A DNA stretch of 64,000 bases from Leclercia adecarboxylata (GCF_023639785.1 NZ_CP098325.1:4092001-4156000); one strand, 5' to 3'. Shown: positions 8,966 to 21,004, counted from the first letter of the stretch. The notes: a model not told the origin generated them from the sequence alone. Program-made: numbers and translations.

Positions 8966-10873
8966 TTACGCGTCACGGCGACGGCTTGGGCCATCTTCGC
9001 GGCGTGGGCCACGGCTTTCGCGACGCTCACCGCTGAAACGACCTGCACCAGGTGCAGCGCCTTCACGACGAGGACCACGGCCGCCTTCACGACGCTCACC
9101 ACCGAAACCACGGCCAGCAGGACGATCGCCATCACGACGCGGACCACGGTCCGGACGCGGCTGAGCATCACCCAGCAGCTGCATGTTCATCGGCTTGTTC
9201 AGGATGCGGGTACGGGTAAAGTGCTGCAGAACCTCGCCCGGCATGCCTTTTGGCAGCTCGATGGTGGAGTGAGTACCGAACAGCTTGATGTTACCGATGT
9301 AACGGCTGCTGATGTCACCTTCGTTAGCAATCGCGCCAACGATATGACGAACTTCAACACCATCATCACGGCCCACTTCAATGCGGTACAGTTCCATTTC
9401 GCCTGCATCACGACGTTCGCGACGTGGACGGTCTTCACCACCACGCTCCGGACGGTCGCCACGCGGGCCACGATCGTTACGGTCGCCACGACGTTCGAAA
9501 CGATCGTCACGGTCACGGAATTCACGCTTAGGACGCATAGGTGCATCTGGCGGTACGATCAGAGAACGTTCGCCCTGCGCCATTTTCAGCAGTGCAGCGG
9601 CCAGCGTTTCGATATCCAGCTCTTCGCCTTCGGCGGTCGGCTGAATCTGCGCCAGCAGCGCACGGTACTGATCCAGATCGCTGCTTTCCAGCTGCTGCTG
9701 TACTTTCGCGGCGAATTTCTCCAGACGGCGTTTGCCCAGCAGATCTGCGTTTGGCAGGTCAGCTTCCGGAATGGTCAGCTTCATGGTGCGTTCGATGTTA
9801 CGCAGCAGACGACGCTCGCGATTCTCAACGAACAGCAGCGCACGGCCCGCACGACCTGCACGACCGGTACGGCCGATACGGTGAACGTAAGACTCGGAAT
9901 CCATCGGGATGTCGTAGTTAACAACCAGGCTGATACGTTCTACGTCCAGACCACGTGCTGCCACGTCGGTTGCGATCAGGATATCCAGACGACCATCTTT
10001 CAGACGCTCCAGAGTCTGCTCACGCAGGGCCTGGTTCATGTCGCCGTTCAGCGCGGCGCTGTTGTAACCGCTACGCTCCAGGGCTTCAGCCACTTCCAGG
10101 GTCGCATTTTTGGTACGAACGAAGATAATCGCCGCATCAAAATCTTCTGCTTCCAGGAAACGCACCAGCGCTTCGTTTTTACGCATGCCGTAAACAGACC
10201 AGTAGCTCTGGCTGATGTCCGGGCGAGTCGTCACGCTGGACTGAATGCGCACTTCCTGCGGCTCTTTCATGAAGCGGCGGGTAATGCGACGGATCGCTTC
10301 CGGCATGGTTGCAGAGAACAGAGCGGTCTGATGACCTTCCGGGATCTGCGCCATAATCGTTTCTACGTCTTCGATGAAGCCCATGCGGAGCATTTCGTCA
10401 GCTTCATCCAGAACCAGACCGCTCAGTTTAGAGAGATCCAGGGTACCGCGCTTCAGGTGATCCAGCAGACGACCCGGCGTACCGACGACGATCTGTGGGC
10501 CCTGACGCAGGGCGCGTAACTGCACGTCGTAACGCTGGCCGCCGTACAGGGCAACTACGTTTACGCCACGCATATGTTTAGAGAATTCAGTCATAGCTTC
10601 CGCAACCTGAACAGCCAGTTCACGGGTCGGAGCCAGTACGAGGATCTGCGGTGCACGCAGGTCCGGATCGATGTTGTTCAGCAGCGGCAGCGAGAACGCT
10701 GCAGTTTTACCGCTACCAGTCTGGGCCATGCCCAGCACGTCACGACCAGAGAGCAGATGTGGGATACATTCTGCCTGGATCGGAGATGGTTTTTCGTAAC
10801 CCAGATCGTTAAGGGCTTCAAGGATAGGAGCCTTCAGGCCCAGATCTGCAAAAGTGGTTTCGAATTCAGCCAT
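8966..10873 (-). CDS. deaD: ATP-dependent RNA helicase DeaD (CsdA)
   Basis: DeaD is the cold-shock DEAD-box helicase that helps 50S ribosome assembly, unwinds structured mRNA at low temperature and joins a cold degradosome. The Q motif lies before residue 50, Walker A AQTGSGKT is at about 50-57, the DEAD box is near 156-159 and SAT near 188. The conserved [11 protein letters not shown] motif VI follows. After the core comes the RNA-binding DbpA-like domain and a basic RG-rich tail (repeated GERRE/GPRRE) that differs from E. coli in repeat number, giving 635 residues instead of 629. The start at 10873 matches the family N-terminus MAEFETTF. Its ATG overlaps the stop of yrbN by 8 bases. Confidence 0.97.
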   Translation of the reverse strand: MAEFETTFADLGLKAPILEALNDLGYEKPSPIQAECIPHLLSGRDVLGMAQTGSGKTAAFSLPLLNNIDPDLRAPQILVLAPTRELAVQVAEAMTEFSKHMRGVNVVALYGGQRYDVQLRALRQGPQIVVGTPGRLLDHLKRGTLDLSKLSGLVLDEADEMLRMGFIEDVETIMAQIPEGHQTALFSATMPEAIRRITRRFMKEPQEVRIQSSVTTRPDISQSYWSVYGMRKNEALVRFLEAEDFDAAIIFVRTKNATLEVAEALERSGYNSAALNGDMNQALREQTLERLKDGRLDILIATDVAARGLDVERISLVVNYDIPMDSESYVHRIGRTGRAGRAGRALLFVENRERRLLRNIERTMKLTIPEADLPNADLLGKRRLEKFAAKVQQQLESSDLDQYRALLAQIQPTAEGEELDIETLAAALLKMAQGERSLIVPPDAPMRPKREFRDRDDRFERRGDRNDRGPRGDRPERGGEDRPRRERRDAGEMELYRIEVGRDDGVEVRHIVGAIANEGDISSRYIGNIKLFGTHSTIELPKGMPGEVLQHFTRTRILNKPMNMQLLGDAQPRPDRGPRRDGDRPAGRGFGGERREGGRGPRREGAAPGAGRFSGERRESRGPRREDGPSRRRDA

Positions 10874-10946
10874 GTAGTACGAGTGCCTCAATGTCAATGG
10901 CGGCCAGTCTACATAACTCGTCGTGAAAATTTTCGGTAATTTTCAT
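10866..10946 (-). CDS. yrbN: small protein YrbN
   Basis: A 26-codon ORF starting at ATG 10946 and ending in a TGA that overlaps the deaD start (shared bases 10866-10873). The peptide begins [16 protein letters not shown] and matches the YrbN small protein described between nlpI and deaD in E. coli. No domain is recognisable. The overlap suggests translational coupling to deaD, with the peptide acting as a leader or as a protein in its own right. The function is unknown. Confidence 0.85.
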   Translation of the reverse strand: MKITENFHDELCRLAAIDIEALVLHG

Positions 10947-11056
10947 TAAAAGTGTGAACCGGCTCAAAGTAGGTGTATTGACGAACAACAACGCCCTCAC
11001 CCGTTAAGATGATGGCAATCAAAAAAATGATTACGGGCTGATGTTTATGTCGTCAG

Positions 11057-11941
11057 CTATTGCTGGTCCGATTCTGCCAGGTCGTCGTGCTCCTGGCCCA
11101 AGAGCGATAATTCCAACAATGCATAACGGTGCTCAACGTAGTTGTGTACGTTATTAGCGACCGCTAATTTGAACAGTGCCGTGGCGCTGTCCATATCCCC
11201 CAGACTTAGGTAGTACTTACCTAAATAGAAGTTGGTTTCACTGAGATGCTCAGCGAGCGAGGTGTTATCCGTTGCGTCTGCCTTGAGCCTTTCCATCAGC
11301 GTTGCTTCGCTGATGTTGCCCAGGTAGAACTCGACAATATTCCATCCCCACTGTTCCTTGTCCGATTTTTCGAAGCGTTGCTTTAACGCGTCTTTGGCCT
11401 GCTTTGCATCGAGCTTCTGCTCAACAATGTAAAGCCACAGGCTACGGAAAGGATCGTTAGGATCGTCTTGATAAAACGCCAGCAGATCATCTTGCGCTAA
11501 CTTGTCACGACCGCCGTAATACAGGGCAATTCCACGATTCAAGTGCGCGTAGTTGTAAGTTGGATCAAGCTCAAGTACAGAATCAAACGCTTCATAGGCA
11601 GCATCAAAATTGCCTGCCTGCGTTAAATAAATGCCTAAGTAATTGAATACTTCAGGCATATCCGGTCGGATCGCCAACGCTTGTGAAAAATCATTTCGCG
11701 CCAGTGCCCTCAGACCGAGACTATCATACAACACTCCGCGCTCATATAAAAGCTGTGCGCGTTCGTCATCGGTTAAAGCCCGACTGGCAAGAATTTGTTC
11801 CATGCGTGCCAGAATCACTTCCTGCTGCAAAGTCGGTTGCAGTGGCACTGCGAGGACTTCACTTTTACGCCAGGCAGAGTTGCTGCATCCTGCCAGCGTC
11901 AAAGCTGTCGCAACGAAACACCAGCGCAGAAAAGGCTTCAT
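11057..11941 (-). CDS. nlpI: lipoprotein NlpI (TPR adaptor)
   Basis: NlpI is an outer-membrane-anchored lipoprotein with tetratricopeptide repeats. It brings the protease Prc to the peptidoglycan endopeptidase MepS and scaffolds other murein hydrolases. Starting at ATG 11941 it has a lipoprotein signal with lipobox LTLAGC and cysteine 19, serine at +2, and then TPR helices (for example residues 62-95, 96-129 and 130-163). Length 294 equals E. coli. The longer open frame adds 36 codons without a signal sequence and is rejected. It lies downstream of pnp in the same orientation. Confidence 0.96.
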   Translation of the reverse strand: MKPFLRWCFVATALTLAGCSNSAWRKSEVLAVPLQPTLQQEVILARMEQILASRALTDDERAQLLYERGVLYDSLGLRALARNDFSQALAIRPDMPEVFNYLGIYLTQAGNFDAAYEAFDSVLELDPTYNYAHLNRGIALYYGGRDKLAQDDLLAFYQDDPNDPFRSLWLYIVEQKLDAKQAKDALKQRFEKSDKEQWGWNIVEFYLGNISEATLMERLKADATDNTSLAEHLSETNFYLGKYYLSLGDMDSATALFKLAVANNVHNYVEHRYALLELSLLGQEHDDLAESDQQ

Positions 11942-12051
11942 TTCCCACTCCCGAAGACAACTATTGGATGAACGTCCTGTCCCCCGGCGGCTCAACAAGG
12001 CGTCCTGCCTGATAACAAGCCCCCCGCTTACGCGGAGGGCAAACGGCAACC

Positions 12052-14187
12052 TTACTCGCCTTGTTCTGCTGCCGGAGCTTCCGGCGCAGCGGCAGGCTGA
12101 GTCTGCTCGGTCGCTTCTTTAATGCTCAGACGGATACGGCCCTGGCGGTCAACTTCCAGAACTTTAACCGGAACTTCCTGACCCATCTGCAGGTAATCGG
12201 TCACTTTCTCAACGCGCTTGTCAGCGATCTGAGAGATGTGAACCAGACCTTCTTTACCGCCACCGATGGCAACGAATGCGCCAAAGTCAACGATACGGGT
12301 CACTTTACCGCTGTAGATACGGCCCACTTCGATCTCTGCAGTGATCTCTTCGATACGACGGATAGCGAATTTCGCTTTCTCGCCGTCGGTCGCTGCGATC
12401 TTCACAGTACCGTCATCTTCGATTTCGATGGTAGTGCCGGTCTCTTCGGTCAGAGCACGGATAACGGAACCGCCTTTACCGATAACGTCTTTGATCTTGT
12501 CCGGGCTGATCTTGATAGTGTGGATACGTGGCGCGAACTGGGAAATGTCGCCACGCGGCGCGTTAATCGCCTGTTCCATCACGCTCAGGATGTGCAGACG
12601 TGCACCTTTCGCCTGGTTCAGCGCAGCATGCATGATCTCTTTGGTGATGCCTTCAATTTTGATATCCATCTGCAGGGCAGAGATACCTTCGCGGGAACCC
12701 GCAACTTTGAAGTCCATATCACCCAGGTGATCTTCGTCGCCCAGGATGTCAGACAGAACAACGTAGTTGTCGCCTTCTTTCACCAGACCCATCGCGATAC
12801 CCGCAACGGCTGCTTTCACAGGAACACCCGCGTCCATCAGTGCCAGAGAAGCACCGCACACGGAAGCCATGGAAGAAGAACCGTTAGATTCGGTGATTTC
12901 AGAAACCACGCGAACGGTGTACGGGAATTTATCAGCATCTGGCATTACAGCCAGCACGCCGCGCTTCGCCAGACGACCGTGACCAATTTCACGACGTTTC
13001 GGCGAGCCAACCATACCGGTTTCACCTACGGAGTACGGAGGGAAGTTGTAGTGGAACAGGAAGCTGTCAGTGCGCTCGCCCATCAGTTCGTCGATGTTCT
13101 GTGCGTCACGGGCAGTACCCAGAGTCGCGGTGACCAGCGCCTGAGTTTCACCACGGGTGAACAGTGCGGAACCGTGAGTACGTGGCAGAACGCCAGTACG
13201 CACATCCAGACCACGGATCATGTCTTTTTCACGGCCATCAATACGCGGCTCGCCTGCCAGAACGCGGCTACGAACAACGTTTTTCTCGATAGCGTGCAGG
13301 ATTTCGCTCAGCTCGTTAGCGTCCAGGGCTTCATCTTCAGCAACCAGCGTAGCGATGGTTTCAGATTTGATGACGTCAACCTGAGCATAACGCTCTTGCT
13401 TGTCGGTGATGCGGTAAGCATCGCTCAGACGTGCTTCTGCCAGGGCTGCAACGCGTGCATTCAGCGCGTCGTTTGCTGCTTCTGGCTGCCAGTCCCAACG
13501 TGGTTTACCGGCTTCTTTCACCAGGTCGTTGATGTTCTGGATAACGATCTGCTGCTGGTCGTGGCCAAATACCACAGCGCCCAGCATCTGGTCTTCGCTC
13601 AGCAGTTCTGCTTCGGATTCAACCATCAGTACCGCAGCTTCTGTACCGGCAACAACCAGGTCCAGCTTGCTCTCTTTCAGCTCGTCCTGAGTTGGGTTCA
13701 GAACGTACTGGTCATTGATGTAACCAACGCGCGCAGCACCGATAGGACCGTTGAATGGAATACCAGACAGGGACAGGGCTGCAGATGCGCCGATCATCGC
13801 TACGATGTCCGGGTTAACCTGCGGGTTAACGGAAACAACGGTGGCGATAACCTGAACTTCGTTAACGAAGCCTTCCGGGAACAGCGGACGAACCGGGCGG
13901 TCAATCAGACGCGCAATCAGGGTTTCGCCTTCGCTTGGACGGCCTTCACGACGGAAGAAACCACCCGGGATTTTACCGGCAGCGTAGGTACGCTCCTGGT
14001 AGTTAACGGTCAGTGGGAAGAAGTCCTGACCTGGTTTTGCTTTCTTCTGGCCGACAACGGTTACGAATACCGCGGTGTCATCCATGCTTACCATAACGGC
14101 AGCAGTAGCCTGACGTGCCATCATGCCGGTTTCCAGCGTAACGGTATGTTGGCCGTACTGGAATTTACGAACGATCGGATTCAGCAA
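12052..14187 (-). CDS. pnp: polynucleotide phosphorylase
   Basis: PNPase is the phosphorolytic 3'-5' exoribonuclease of the RNA degradosome and needs phosphate and Mg2+. The 711-residue chain has two RNase PH-like domains (about 1-210 and 315-540), with catalytic-core motifs such as [15 protein letters not shown], then a KH domain (about 553-612) and an S1 domain (about 622-690). The start codon is TTG with AAGGA upstream, as in E. coli. The rpsO-pnp spacer holds the RNase III-cleaved leader hairpins used for autoregulation. Confidence 0.98.
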   Translation of the reverse strand: MLNPIVRKFQYGQHTVTLETGMMARQATAAVMVSMDDTAVFVTVVGQKKAKPGQDFFPLTVNYQERTYAAGKIPGGFFRREGRPSEGETLIARLIDRPVRPLFPEGFVNEVQVIATVVSVNPQVNPDIVAMIGASAALSLSGIPFNGPIGAARVGYINDQYVLNPTQDELKESKLDLVVAGTEAAVLMVESEAELLSEDQMLGAVVFGHDQQQIVIQNINDLVKEAGKPRWDWQPEAANDALNARVAALAEARLSDAYRITDKQERYAQVDVIKSETIATLVAEDEALDANELSEILHAIEKNVVRSRVLAGEPRIDGREKDMIRGLDVRTGVLPRTHGSALFTRGETQALVTATLGTARDAQNIDELMGERTDSFLFHYNFPPYSVGETGMVGSPKRREIGHGRLAKRGVLAVMPDADKFPYTVRVVSEITESNGSSSMASVCGASLALMDAGVPVKAAVAGIAMGLVKEGDNYVVLSDILGDEDHLGDMDFKVAGSREGISALQMDIKIEGITKEIMHAALNQAKGARLHILSVMEQAINAPRGDISQFAPRIHTIKISPDKIKDVIGKGGSVIRALTEETGTTIEIEDDGTVKIAATDGEKAKFAIRRIEEITAEIEVGRIYSGKVTRIVDFGAFVAIGGGKEGLVHISQIADKRVEKVTDYLQMGQEVPVKVLEVDRQGRIRLSIKEATEQTQPAAAPEAPAAEQGE

Positions 14188-14214
14188 GATTCTGTCCTTT
14201 CTTAAATGAATGAC

Positions 14215-14313
14215 AGCACACCAGAGGCGTGCTGACTTTTACCGGACCTTCTTCGCATCCTCGCGACTAATGACAACCGACACCCTCATGGGTGAAGCCT
14301 CTCATTAGCCGCG
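14215..14313 (-). promoter_or_regulatory. pnp leader hairpins (RNase III autoregulation)
   Basis: A long stem-loop (14262-14313, with CGCGACTAATGA pairing across to TCATTAGCCGCG) and a second hairpin (14215-14233, AGCAC...GTGCT) lie in the pnp leader. In E. coli such a leader is cut by RNase III and then used by PNPase to destabilise its own mRNA. A TATAAATGATC promoter-like element for pnp lies just upstream near 14338. Confidence 0.7.
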
Positions 14314-14413
14314 CGAACCTCTGCAATGAAGATCATTTATAGCAACAATACATTAGTTTCCAGTGAATTGCTGCGGTCTGGTTGAAAAAAGGGGCCATAA
14401 GGCCCCCTTTTCT
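14240..14413 (+). ncRNA. sraG: possible SraG sRNA opposite the pnp leader
   Basis: In E. coli the sRNA SraG (PsrO) is transcribed between pnp and rpsO on the strand opposite both. The same spacer here ends, on the plus strand, in a hairpin (GGGGCC...GGCCCC) followed by TTTTC, which could be its terminator. The 5' end is a guess, and no promoter is obvious. This rests on position and on the shared hairpin only. Confidence 0.3.
14384..14413 (-). terminator. terminator after rpsO
   Basis: The stem GGGGCC/GGCCCC with flanking A and T runs (14388-14396 against 14401-14410) is followed on the minus strand by U6. It ends or attenuates rpsO transcription before pnp, which also has its own promoter. 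Confidence 0.8.
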
Positions 14414-14427
14414 GAAACTCGCAAGAC

Positions 14428-14775
<348 letters not shown>

Positions 14776-14849
14776 TTAAACAATTTGCCAGACGTTAAGC
14801 CGCAATATTCTACCCGCCTCCCCTGCTTATCGCAAGGTAAGGCGTCAGC

Positions 14850-15794
14850 TTATGCCGGATATTCAACCACCAGACGGCGCGGGGCGACACGACCTTCGTC
14901 GTCGATTTCCCCCATACCGATAAAGGTGTTGTCATCCCCTTCCGTAACGCGTACCAGGCCTTTCGCCGGGACGTCCGTCGTGCGCACCGGGTTGCCGTTT
15001 TTGAAGTAAACGGAGGAGGTTAAGGGAAGATTGACCACAGGGTAGTCCGAAGCAGGACTGTCCATCGACATCAGCAAAGGGTCCAGCAGATCTGCGATCT
15101 CGGTGCCCTGCGCCTGCGCCTGGTCTACCAGCGCCTGCAGCTGCTCCAGCGTCACCATACGTTCAGCCGGATATTTGCTGACCGCCAGACGACGCAGATA
15201 AATAACATGCGCGCCACAGCCCAGCTTCTCACCCAGATCGTCGATAATGGTGCGGATGTAAGTGCCTTTTGAGCAGTGGACTTCCAGCTCCAGCTCATCG
15301 CCTTCGTGTCGAATGAACAGCAGCTCATAAACCGTAATCGGCCGGGCCTCACGTGGCACCTCAATCCCCTGACGCGCATATTCGTAGAGCTTTTTGCCCT
15401 GATACTTCAGCGCCGAGTACATGGACGGCACCTGCTGGGTGTCACCACGGAAGCTTTCCAGCGCAGCATCAAGCTGTTCAGCGCTGAACGTCACCGGCCG
15501 CTCTTCAACAACCTGGCCATCCGCATCGGAGGTGTCCGTGCGCTGGCCCAGTTTTGCAATCACGCGGTAGCGTTTATCCGAATCCAGCAGATACTGGGAA
15601 AACTTCGTCGCTTCCCCCAGACAAATCGGCAGCATACCGGTCGCCAGCGGATCCAACGCCCCGGTATGACCCGCACGGTTAGCATTGTAGAGACGCTTTA
15701 CTTTTTGCAGCACGTCGTTACTGGATGCACCCTGAGGTTTATCCAGCAGCAGCACGCCGTGCACGTCGCGACCGCGACGACGAGGACGACTCAT
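14850..15794 (-). CDS. truB: tRNA pseudouridine-55 synthase TruB
   Basis: TruB makes pseudouridine at position 55 in the T-loop of tRNAs and also acts as a tRNA chaperone. The 314-residue sequence contains the catalytic aspartate 48 in the motif [12 protein letters not shown] and ends in the PUA domain (from about residue 250). Its start overlaps the stop of rbfA (TGATG), so rbfA and truB are coupled within the metY-rimP-nusA-infB-rbfA-truB-rpsO-pnp transcription unit. Confidence 0.97.
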   Translation of the reverse strand: MSRPRRRGRDVHGVLLLDKPQGASSNDVLQKVKRLYNANRAGHTGALDPLATGMLPICLGEATKFSQYLLDSDKRYRVIAKLGQRTDTSDADGQVVEERPVTFSAEQLDAALESFRGDTQQVPSMYSALKYQGKKLYEYARQGIEVPREARPITVYELLFIRHEGDELELEVHCSKGTYIRTIIDDLGEKLGCGAHVIYLRRLAVSKYPAERMVTLEQLQALVDQAQAQGTEIADLLDPLLMSMDSPASDYPVVNLPLTSSVYFKNGNPVRTTDVPAKGLVRVTEGDDNTFIGMGEIDDEGRVAPRRLVVEYPA

Positions 15795-16195
15795 CAGTCC
15801 TCCTTTTTATCGTCCGGGTTCACACGACGCTCATCATCCTGTTTCACCACGCTGGTAACCAGGTTGGACATGCGCATCCCTTCAACCAGCGAGTTGTCAT
15901 AGAAGAAGGTCAGTTCCGGCACGATACGCAGACGCATAGCTTTGCCCAGCAGGGAACGGATAAAACCGGACGCATCCTGCAGTGCTTTGATACCCAGCTT
16001 AACCGCTGCTTCGTCCTGGTCGTTCAGGAAGGTGACGAATACTTTGGCATAGGCCAGATCGCGGGACACTTCAACACCGGATACGGTGGTCATCATGCCC
16101 AGACGTGGATCTTTAATTTCACGCTGCAGGATGATTGCGATCTCTTTTTGAATTTCCTGCGCGACGCGCTGAGGGCGACCAAATTCTTTCGCCAT
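15794..16195 (-). CDS. rbfA: ribosome-binding factor A
   Basis: RbfA binds free 30S subunits and is needed for late 16S 5'-end maturation and cold adaptation. Its single KH-type II domain fills most of the 133-residue chain. The start [18 protein letters not shown] at 16195 has GGAG upstream and matches E. coli, while an in-frame ATG six codons earlier would overlap that ribosome site. A strong terminator-like hairpin and a REP element lie between infB and this gene. Confidence 0.97.
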   Translation of the reverse strand: MAKEFGRPQRVAQEIQKEIAIILQREIKDPRLGMMTTVSGVEVSRDLAYAKVFVTFLNDQDEAAVKLGIKALQDASGFIRSLLGKAMRLRIVPELTFFYDNSLVEGMRMSNLVTSVVKQDDERRVNPDDKKED

Positions 16196-16211
16196 AATAA
16201 ATTCTCCAGAC

Positions 16212-16236
16212 AAAAAAGGGGCTAAAGCCCCTTTTT
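16212..16236 (-). terminator. terminator-like hairpin directly before rbfA
   Basis: A perfect inverted repeat (16213-16223 with 16226-16236) forms AAAAAGGGGCT/AGCCCCTTTTT. On the minus strand it ends in a run of U and lies about 20 bases upstream of the rbfA ATG. It looks like an intrinsic terminator or attenuator inside the infB-rbfA operon. Confidence 0.75.
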
Positions 16237-16243
16237 AAAATTA

Positions 16244-16275
16244 TTGCCGGGTGGCGCTTCGCTTACCCGGCCTAC
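16244..16275. repeat. REP palindromic element between infB and rbfA
   Basis: A REP-family stem (GCCGGGTGGCGC...TTACCCGGCCTACG) close to the copies near 7491 and 58750. It lies 29 bases past the infB stop. Confidence 0.85.
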
Positions 16276-16303
16276 GCATTTGCGGCCCAAGAGCCCACAA
16301 AGA

Positions 16304-18994
16304 TTACGCGATGGTACGCTGAATTTCGATGATCTCGAACACTTCGATCATATCGCCAACGCGAACGTCGTTGTAGTTCTTAACGCCGATACCACATTCC
16401 ATGCCGTTACGGACTTCGTTAACGTCATCTTTGAAGCGGCGCAGGGATTCCAGCTCGCCTTCGTAGATAACCACGTTGTCACGCAGTACGCGGATTGGGT
16501 TGTGACGCTTGATGTTACCTTCGGTAACCATACAGCCCGCGATAGCACCGAATTTCGGTGATTTAAACACGTCACGAACTTCAGCCAGACCGATAATCTG
16601 CTGTTTCAGTTCCGGAGACAGCATACCGCTCATTGCTGCTTTCACTTCGTCGATCAGATGATAGATGACGGAGTAGTAACGCAGATCCAGGCTTTCCGCT
16701 TCGATCACGCGACGCGCAGAGGCATCGGCACGGACGTTGAAGCCAACCAGAATGGCGTTGGACGCTGCAGCCAGGGTTGCGTCGGTTTCGGTGATACCAC
16801 CTACGCCGGAACCGATGATCTTCACTTTCACTTCGTCGGTAGACAGCTTCAGTAAAGAGTCGGAGATCGCTTCCACAGAACCCTGAACGTCTGCCTTCAG
16901 AACGACGTTCACTTCGTGAACTTCGCCTTCGGTCATGTTGGCAAACATGTTCTCGAGTTTAGATTTCTGCTGACGAGCCAGTTTAACTTCACGGAATTTG
17001 CCCTGACGGTACAGTGCAACTTCACGCGCTTTCTTCTCGTCACGCACAACGGTCACTTCATCACCGGCAGCCGGAACACCGGACAGACCCAGGATTTCCA
17101 CAGGAATGGATGGACCTGCTTCCAGCACTTCACGACCCAGTTCGTCGCGCATTGCACGAACACGGCCATATTCGAAGCCACACAGAACGATGTCGCCTTT
17201 GTTCAGGGTACCTTCACGTACCAGAACGGTAGCAACCGGACCACGACCTTTATCCAGGAAGGATTCGATTACCGCGCCGCTCGCCATACCGTTGCGAACC
17301 GCTTTCAGCTCCAGAACTTCAGCCTGCAGCAGGATAGCGTTCAGCAGGTCATCGATACCGGTACCCACTTTTGCAGAAACCGGGATGAACTGAGACTCAC
17401 CGCCCCACTCTTCCGGCATAACACCGTACTGGGACAGTTCGTTTTTAACGCGATCCATGTCCGCTTCTGGCTTATCGATTTTGTTCACTGCAACAACCAG
17501 AGGCACCTGCGCCGCTTTCGCGTGCTGGATAGCTTCGATGGTCTGTGGCATTACGCCATCGTCTGCTGCGACCACCAGAACAACGATGTCCGTTGCCTGA
17601 GCACCACGAGCACGCATAGAGGTAAACGCGGCGTGACCCGGGGTATCCAGGAAGGTGATCATCCCGTTATCGGTTTCTACATGGTATGCACCGATGTGCT
17701 GGGTAATGCCACCTGCTTCGCCAGAGGCGACTTTGGTGGAACGAATGTAGTCCAGCAGAGAGGTTTTACCGTGGTCAACGTGACCCATGATGGTCACTAC
17801 AGGTGCACGCGGCTCAGCGGCTGCACCGGTGTCACGGTCGCTCATTACTGCTTCTTCCAGCTCGTTTTCACGACGCAGGATAACTTTGTGGCCCATCTCT
17901 TCGGCAACCAGCTGTGCGGTTTCCTGATCGATGACCTGGTTAATGGTCGCCATGGCGCCCAGCTTCATCATCGCTTTGATGACCTGAGAACCTTTAACGG
18001 CCATCTTGTTCGCCAGATCGCCAACGGTAATGGTTTCGCCAATGATAACGTCACGGTTAACGGCCTGCGCTGGCTTCTGGAAGCCCTGCTGCAGCGCGGA
18101 ACCTTTACGCTTGCCACCTTTACCACCGCGACCCGCTGCACGCGCTTCTTCGCGATCGGCTTTGGATTCAGCGTGCTTATTACCCTTCTTCTGAGGACGG
18201 GCAGATTTTGATGCTGTGCGGGTACGGCCACGACCACCTTCAACTTCACGGTCGTTCTCATCTTCCGCCTGACGTGCATGCTGGGAAGTGGTCACGTGAT
18301 AGTCGCTGTTGTCTTCAGACGGCTCAGCGGTATTCACGCCGTTCTTCTCGTTTTCTTCGGCCATACGGCGCGCTTCTTCAGCAACACGACGCGCATCTTC
18401 TTCCAGCTTACGGCGTGCTTCTTCTTCCGCTTTGCGCTTCAGTTCAGCAGCTTCATTTTCACGACGGGCTTTTTCCGTCTGGGCTGTTTTGGTCATATCG
18501 TCAGTCTGTTGATTGCTCACTTTGTCTTTTTCCGCAGCGTCGCGCTTCGCTTTATCAGCGGCTTCGCGTTTCGCTTTTTCTGCGGCCTCACGTTCAGCTT
18601 TTAATACTGCCTCACGTTTGGCATTTTCTTCTGCCTCACGCTGGGCTTGCTCTTCCGCTTCACGCTGTGCCTGCTCTTCCGCAGCGAGGCGTTCTGCCTC
18701 TTGCGGATCACGTTTTACAAAGGTGCGCGTCTTGCGGACTTCGATTTGTACCGATTTACTTTTTCCACCGGTACCTGGAATGTTTAACGTGCTACGCGTT
18801 TTGCGCTGCAGCGTTAACTTGTCAGGCGTTGAACCGTGTTCACGGTTCAGGTGCGTTAACAAGGTTTGTTTTTCTTGCGCGGTCACCGAGTCATCAGCGG
18901 ACTTCGGGATCCCTGCATCAGCAAATTGCTGTACCAGGCGATCCACGGAGGTCTGAATCTCGGCAGCCAGCGTTTTTACAGTTACATCAGTCAT
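16304..18994 (-). CDS. infB: translation initiation factor IF-2
   Basis: IF-2 is the GTPase that delivers fMet-tRNA to the 30S subunit and promotes subunit joining. The 896-residue chain (890 in E. coli) has an IF2 N-terminal domain, then a long charged region (about residues 95-320) of alanine/glutamate/lysine/arginine repeats including tandem QREAEE units. The G domain follows, with GHVDHGKTS near 404, DTPGHAAF and NKID, and then domains II to IV. The small length difference lies in the charged linker. In E. coli shorter forms start internally in this linker. It is downstream of nusA with a 24-base gap. Confidence 0.98.
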   Translation of the reverse strand: MTDVTVKTLAAEIQTSVDRLVQQFADAGIPKSADDSVTAQEKQTLLTHLNREHGSTPDKLTLQRKTRSTLNIPGTGGKSKSVQIEVRKTRTFVKRDPQEAERLAAEEQAQREAEEQAQREAEENAKREAVLKAEREAAEKAKREAADKAKRDAAEKDKVSNQQTDDMTKTAQTEKARRENEAAELKRKAEEEARRKLEEDARRVAEEARRMAEENEKNGVNTAEPSEDNSDYHVTTSQHARQAEDENDREVEGGRGRTRTASKSARPQKKGNKHAESKADREEARAAGRGGKGGKRKGSALQQGFQKPAQAVNRDVIIGETITVGDLANKMAVKGSQVIKAMMKLGAMATINQVIDQETAQLVAEEMGHKVILRRENELEEAVMSDRDTGAAAEPRAPVVTIMGHVDHGKTSLLDYIRSTKVASGEAGGITQHIGAYHVETDNGMITFLDTPGHAAFTSMRARGAQATDIVVLVVAADDGVMPQTIEAIQHAKAAQVPLVVAVNKIDKPEADMDRVKNELSQYGVMPEEWGGESQFIPVSAKVGTGIDDLLNAILLQAEVLELKAVRNGMASGAVIESFLDKGRGPVATVLVREGTLNKGDIVLCGFEYGRVRAMRDELGREVLEAGPSIPVEILGLSGVPAAGDEVTVVRDEKKAREVALYRQGKFREVKLARQQKSKLENMFANMTEGEVHEVNVVLKADVQGSVEAISDSLLKLSTDEVKVKIIGSGVGGITETDATLAAASNAILVGFNVRADASARRVIEAESLDLRYYSVIYHLIDEVKAAMSGMLSPELKQQIIGLAEVRDVFKSPKFGAIAGCMVTEGNIKRHNPIRVLRDNVVIYEGELESLRRFKDDVNEVRNGMECGIGVKNYNDVRVGDMIEVFEIIEIQRTIA

Positions 18995-19018
18995 GCTGTT
19001 CCTTCCTGCTACAGTTTA

Positions 19019-20506
19019 TTACGCTTCGTCGCCGAACCAGCAGATATTACGTGCGGCCATGATGAGTTCGCCGGCTTTCTCGTCGGTTAAACCTTCGATA
19101 TCGGCCAGGTCATCAACGCCTTGCTCGGCGAGATCTTCCAGCGTACAAACACCACGGGCAGCCAGCTTGAACGCGATCGCACGATCAAGACCTTCCAGAT
19201 TCAGCAGGTCATCAGCCGGCTTGTTATCACCAAGGCTTTCTTCCTGAGCCAGTGCCAGGGTGGTCAGTGCGTTTTTAGCGCGGTCACGCAGGGCTTCAAC
19301 GGTTGCTTCGTCCAGACCGTCAATTTCCAGCAGTTCTTTCATTGGCACATAGGCCAGCTCTTCCAGCGTTGAGAAACCTTCTTCAACCAGGACGGTGGCG
19401 AAGTCTTCGTCAATGTCCAGGTATTTAGTGAAGGTATCGATGGCTGCATGGGCTTCTGCCTGATGCTTCGCCTGCAGGTCGTCAACGGTCATTACGTTGA
19501 GCTCCCAGCCGCTCAGCTGTGAAGCCAGACGGACGTTCTGACCGTTACGGCCGATAGCCTGTGCCAGGTTACCTGCTTCAACGGCGATATCCATGGTGTG
19601 CTTGTCTTCGTCTACGACGATAGAGGCAACGTCAGCCGGCGCCATCGCGTTAATCACGAACTGTGCTGGGTTGTCGTCCCACAGAACGATATCAATACGC
19701 TCCCCGCCGAGTTCAGTCGAAACCGCCTGAACACGCGCACCACGCATACCGACGCAAGCACCGACCGGATCGATACGCTTGTCGTTGGTTTTCACCGCGA
19801 TTTTTGCACGGGAACCCGGATCGCGGGCAGCGGCTTTAATCTCGATAACTTCTTCGCCGATTTCTGGCACTTCGATGCGGAACAGTTCGATCAGCATCTC
19901 AGGCTTGGAACGGGTCACGAACAGCTGAGCACCGCGTGCTTCTGGACGCACGGAATACAGCACGCCACGAATACGGTCACCCGGGCGGAAGTTTTCGCGT
20001 GGCAGCATATCTTCACGCAGAATAACCGCTTCAGCGTTGTTACCCAGATCCAGAGAGATGTTGTCGCGGTTCACTTTCTTCACCACGCCGGTGATGATCT
20101 CACCTTCGTGCTCACGGAACTGGTCAACAACCATTGCACGCTCGGCTTCACGTACTTTCTGTACGATGACCTGTTTAGCGGTCTGCGTGGTGATACGGTC
20201 GAAGGTCACGGATTCGATCTGATCTTCAACGTAATCGTCAATGTTCAGGCTTTCATCTTCGAAACGAGCCGCTTCAAGAGTGATCTCTTTCGTTGGCTGG
20301 GTCACTTCTTCAACGATAACCCAACGACGGAAAGTATCGAAGTCGCCGCTTTTACGATCGATTTCAACGCGGACATCGATCTCTTGTTCGTATTTTTTCT
20401 TGGTTGCCGTAGCCAGTGCACTTTCCAGCGCTTCGAAAATTTTCTCACGCGGCAGGGCTTTCTCGTTGGAGACGGCTTCAACAACAGCCAAAATTTCTTT
20501 GTTCAT
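19019..20506 (-). CDS. nusA: transcription termination/antitermination factor NusA
   Basis: NusA binds RNA polymerase, promotes pausing and intrinsic termination, and takes part in lambda N-type and rRNA antitermination. The 495 residues contain the N-terminal polymerase-binding domain, the S1 domain (about 135-200), KH1 and KH2 (about 200-345; GXXG-type motifs at GMRGARVQ and GRNGQNV) and two acidic helix-hairpin-helix repeats at the C-terminus (about 365-490). It lies between rimP and infB in the conserved operon. In E. coli it controls its own operon through leader terminators. Confidence 0.98.
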   Translation of the reverse strand: MNKEILAVVEAVSNEKALPREKIFEALESALATATKKKYEQEIDVRVEIDRKSGDFDTFRRWVIVEEVTQPTKEITLEAARFEDESLNIDDYVEDQIESVTFDRITTQTAKQVIVQKVREAERAMVVDQFREHEGEIITGVVKKVNRDNISLDLGNNAEAVILREDMLPRENFRPGDRIRGVLYSVRPEARGAQLFVTRSKPEMLIELFRIEVPEIGEEVIEIKAAARDPGSRAKIAVKTNDKRIDPVGACVGMRGARVQAVSTELGGERIDIVLWDDNPAQFVINAMAPADVASIVVDEDKHTMDIAVEAGNLAQAIGRNGQNVRLASQLSGWELNVMTVDDLQAKHQAEAHAAIDTFTKYLDIDEDFATVLVEEGFSTLEELAYVPMKELLEIDGLDEATVEALRDRAKNALTTLALAQEESLGDNKPADDLLNLEGLDRAIAFKLAARGVCTLEDLAEQGVDDLADIEGLTDEKAGELIMAARNICWFGDEA

Positions 20507-20534
20507 CGCGGGCTTTTCACCTCAATCCAGACTG

Positions 20535-20987
20535 TTAAAAGTGGGGAACCAGGTTCGCCTTCTGGATATTACTCAGCGCGAACACTTCATCTTTGCCTTC
20601 GACTGTAACCGTGATCATCTCACCATCAACGGCTTTAATAACGCCTTGCCATTTACGGCGGTTCTGTACGGCCATACGCAGAACGAGAGCCACTTCTTCA
20701 CCGGTAAAGCGCGTGTAGTGTTCAGCCGTGAACATAGGTCTGTCGAGACCAGGCGAGGAAACTTCCAGGTTGTAGGCAACAGTAATAGGATCTTCAACAT
20801 CAAGAACCGCACTGACCTGGTGGCTGACATCAGCACAATCATCAACATTGATGCCATCTTCACTATCAATATAGATGCGCAGCGTGGATGTACGACCCCG
20901 AACGAATTCGATGCCGACCAGTTCGTAGCCCAGTGCTTCGACCGGTGCTGTAATCATCTCTGTTAATTTTTGCTCTAATGTGGACAA
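20535..20987 (-). CDS. rimP: ribosome maturation factor RimP
   Basis: RimP binds the 30S subunit and is needed for its efficient maturation. The 150-residue protein starting at TTG 20987 equals the E. coli family form ([11 protein letters not shown]...). The purine-rich GGGGGTGGG just upstream is a good ribosome site for it. The open frame continues ten codons upstream without family support. The gene follows metY and two tandem terminator hairpins and precedes nusA. Confidence 0.95.
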   Translation of the reverse strand: MSTLEQKLTEMITAPVEALGYELVGIEFVRGRTSTLRIYIDSEDGINVDDCADVSHQVSAVLDVEDPITVAYNLEVSSPGLDRPMFTAEHYTRFTGEEVALVLRMAVQNRRKWQGVIKAVDGEMITVTVEGKDEVFALSNIQKANLVPHF

Positions 20988-21004
20988 GCCCACCCCCAAG
21001 ACGT

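Noticed and set aside
12061..14205. A 714-codon open frame on the strand opposite pnp
   Set aside because: It mirrors pnp almost exactly, has no ribosome site and encodes a composition typical of antisense frames (rich in Phe, Thr, Asn). The frame is open because of strong codon bias in pnp.
16916..18211. A 431-codon frame opposite infB, and similar long frames opposite deaD, nusA, ftsH, glmM and murA
   Set aside because: All are antisense shadows of highly expressed genes with biased codons. None has a start signal or a recognisable domain.
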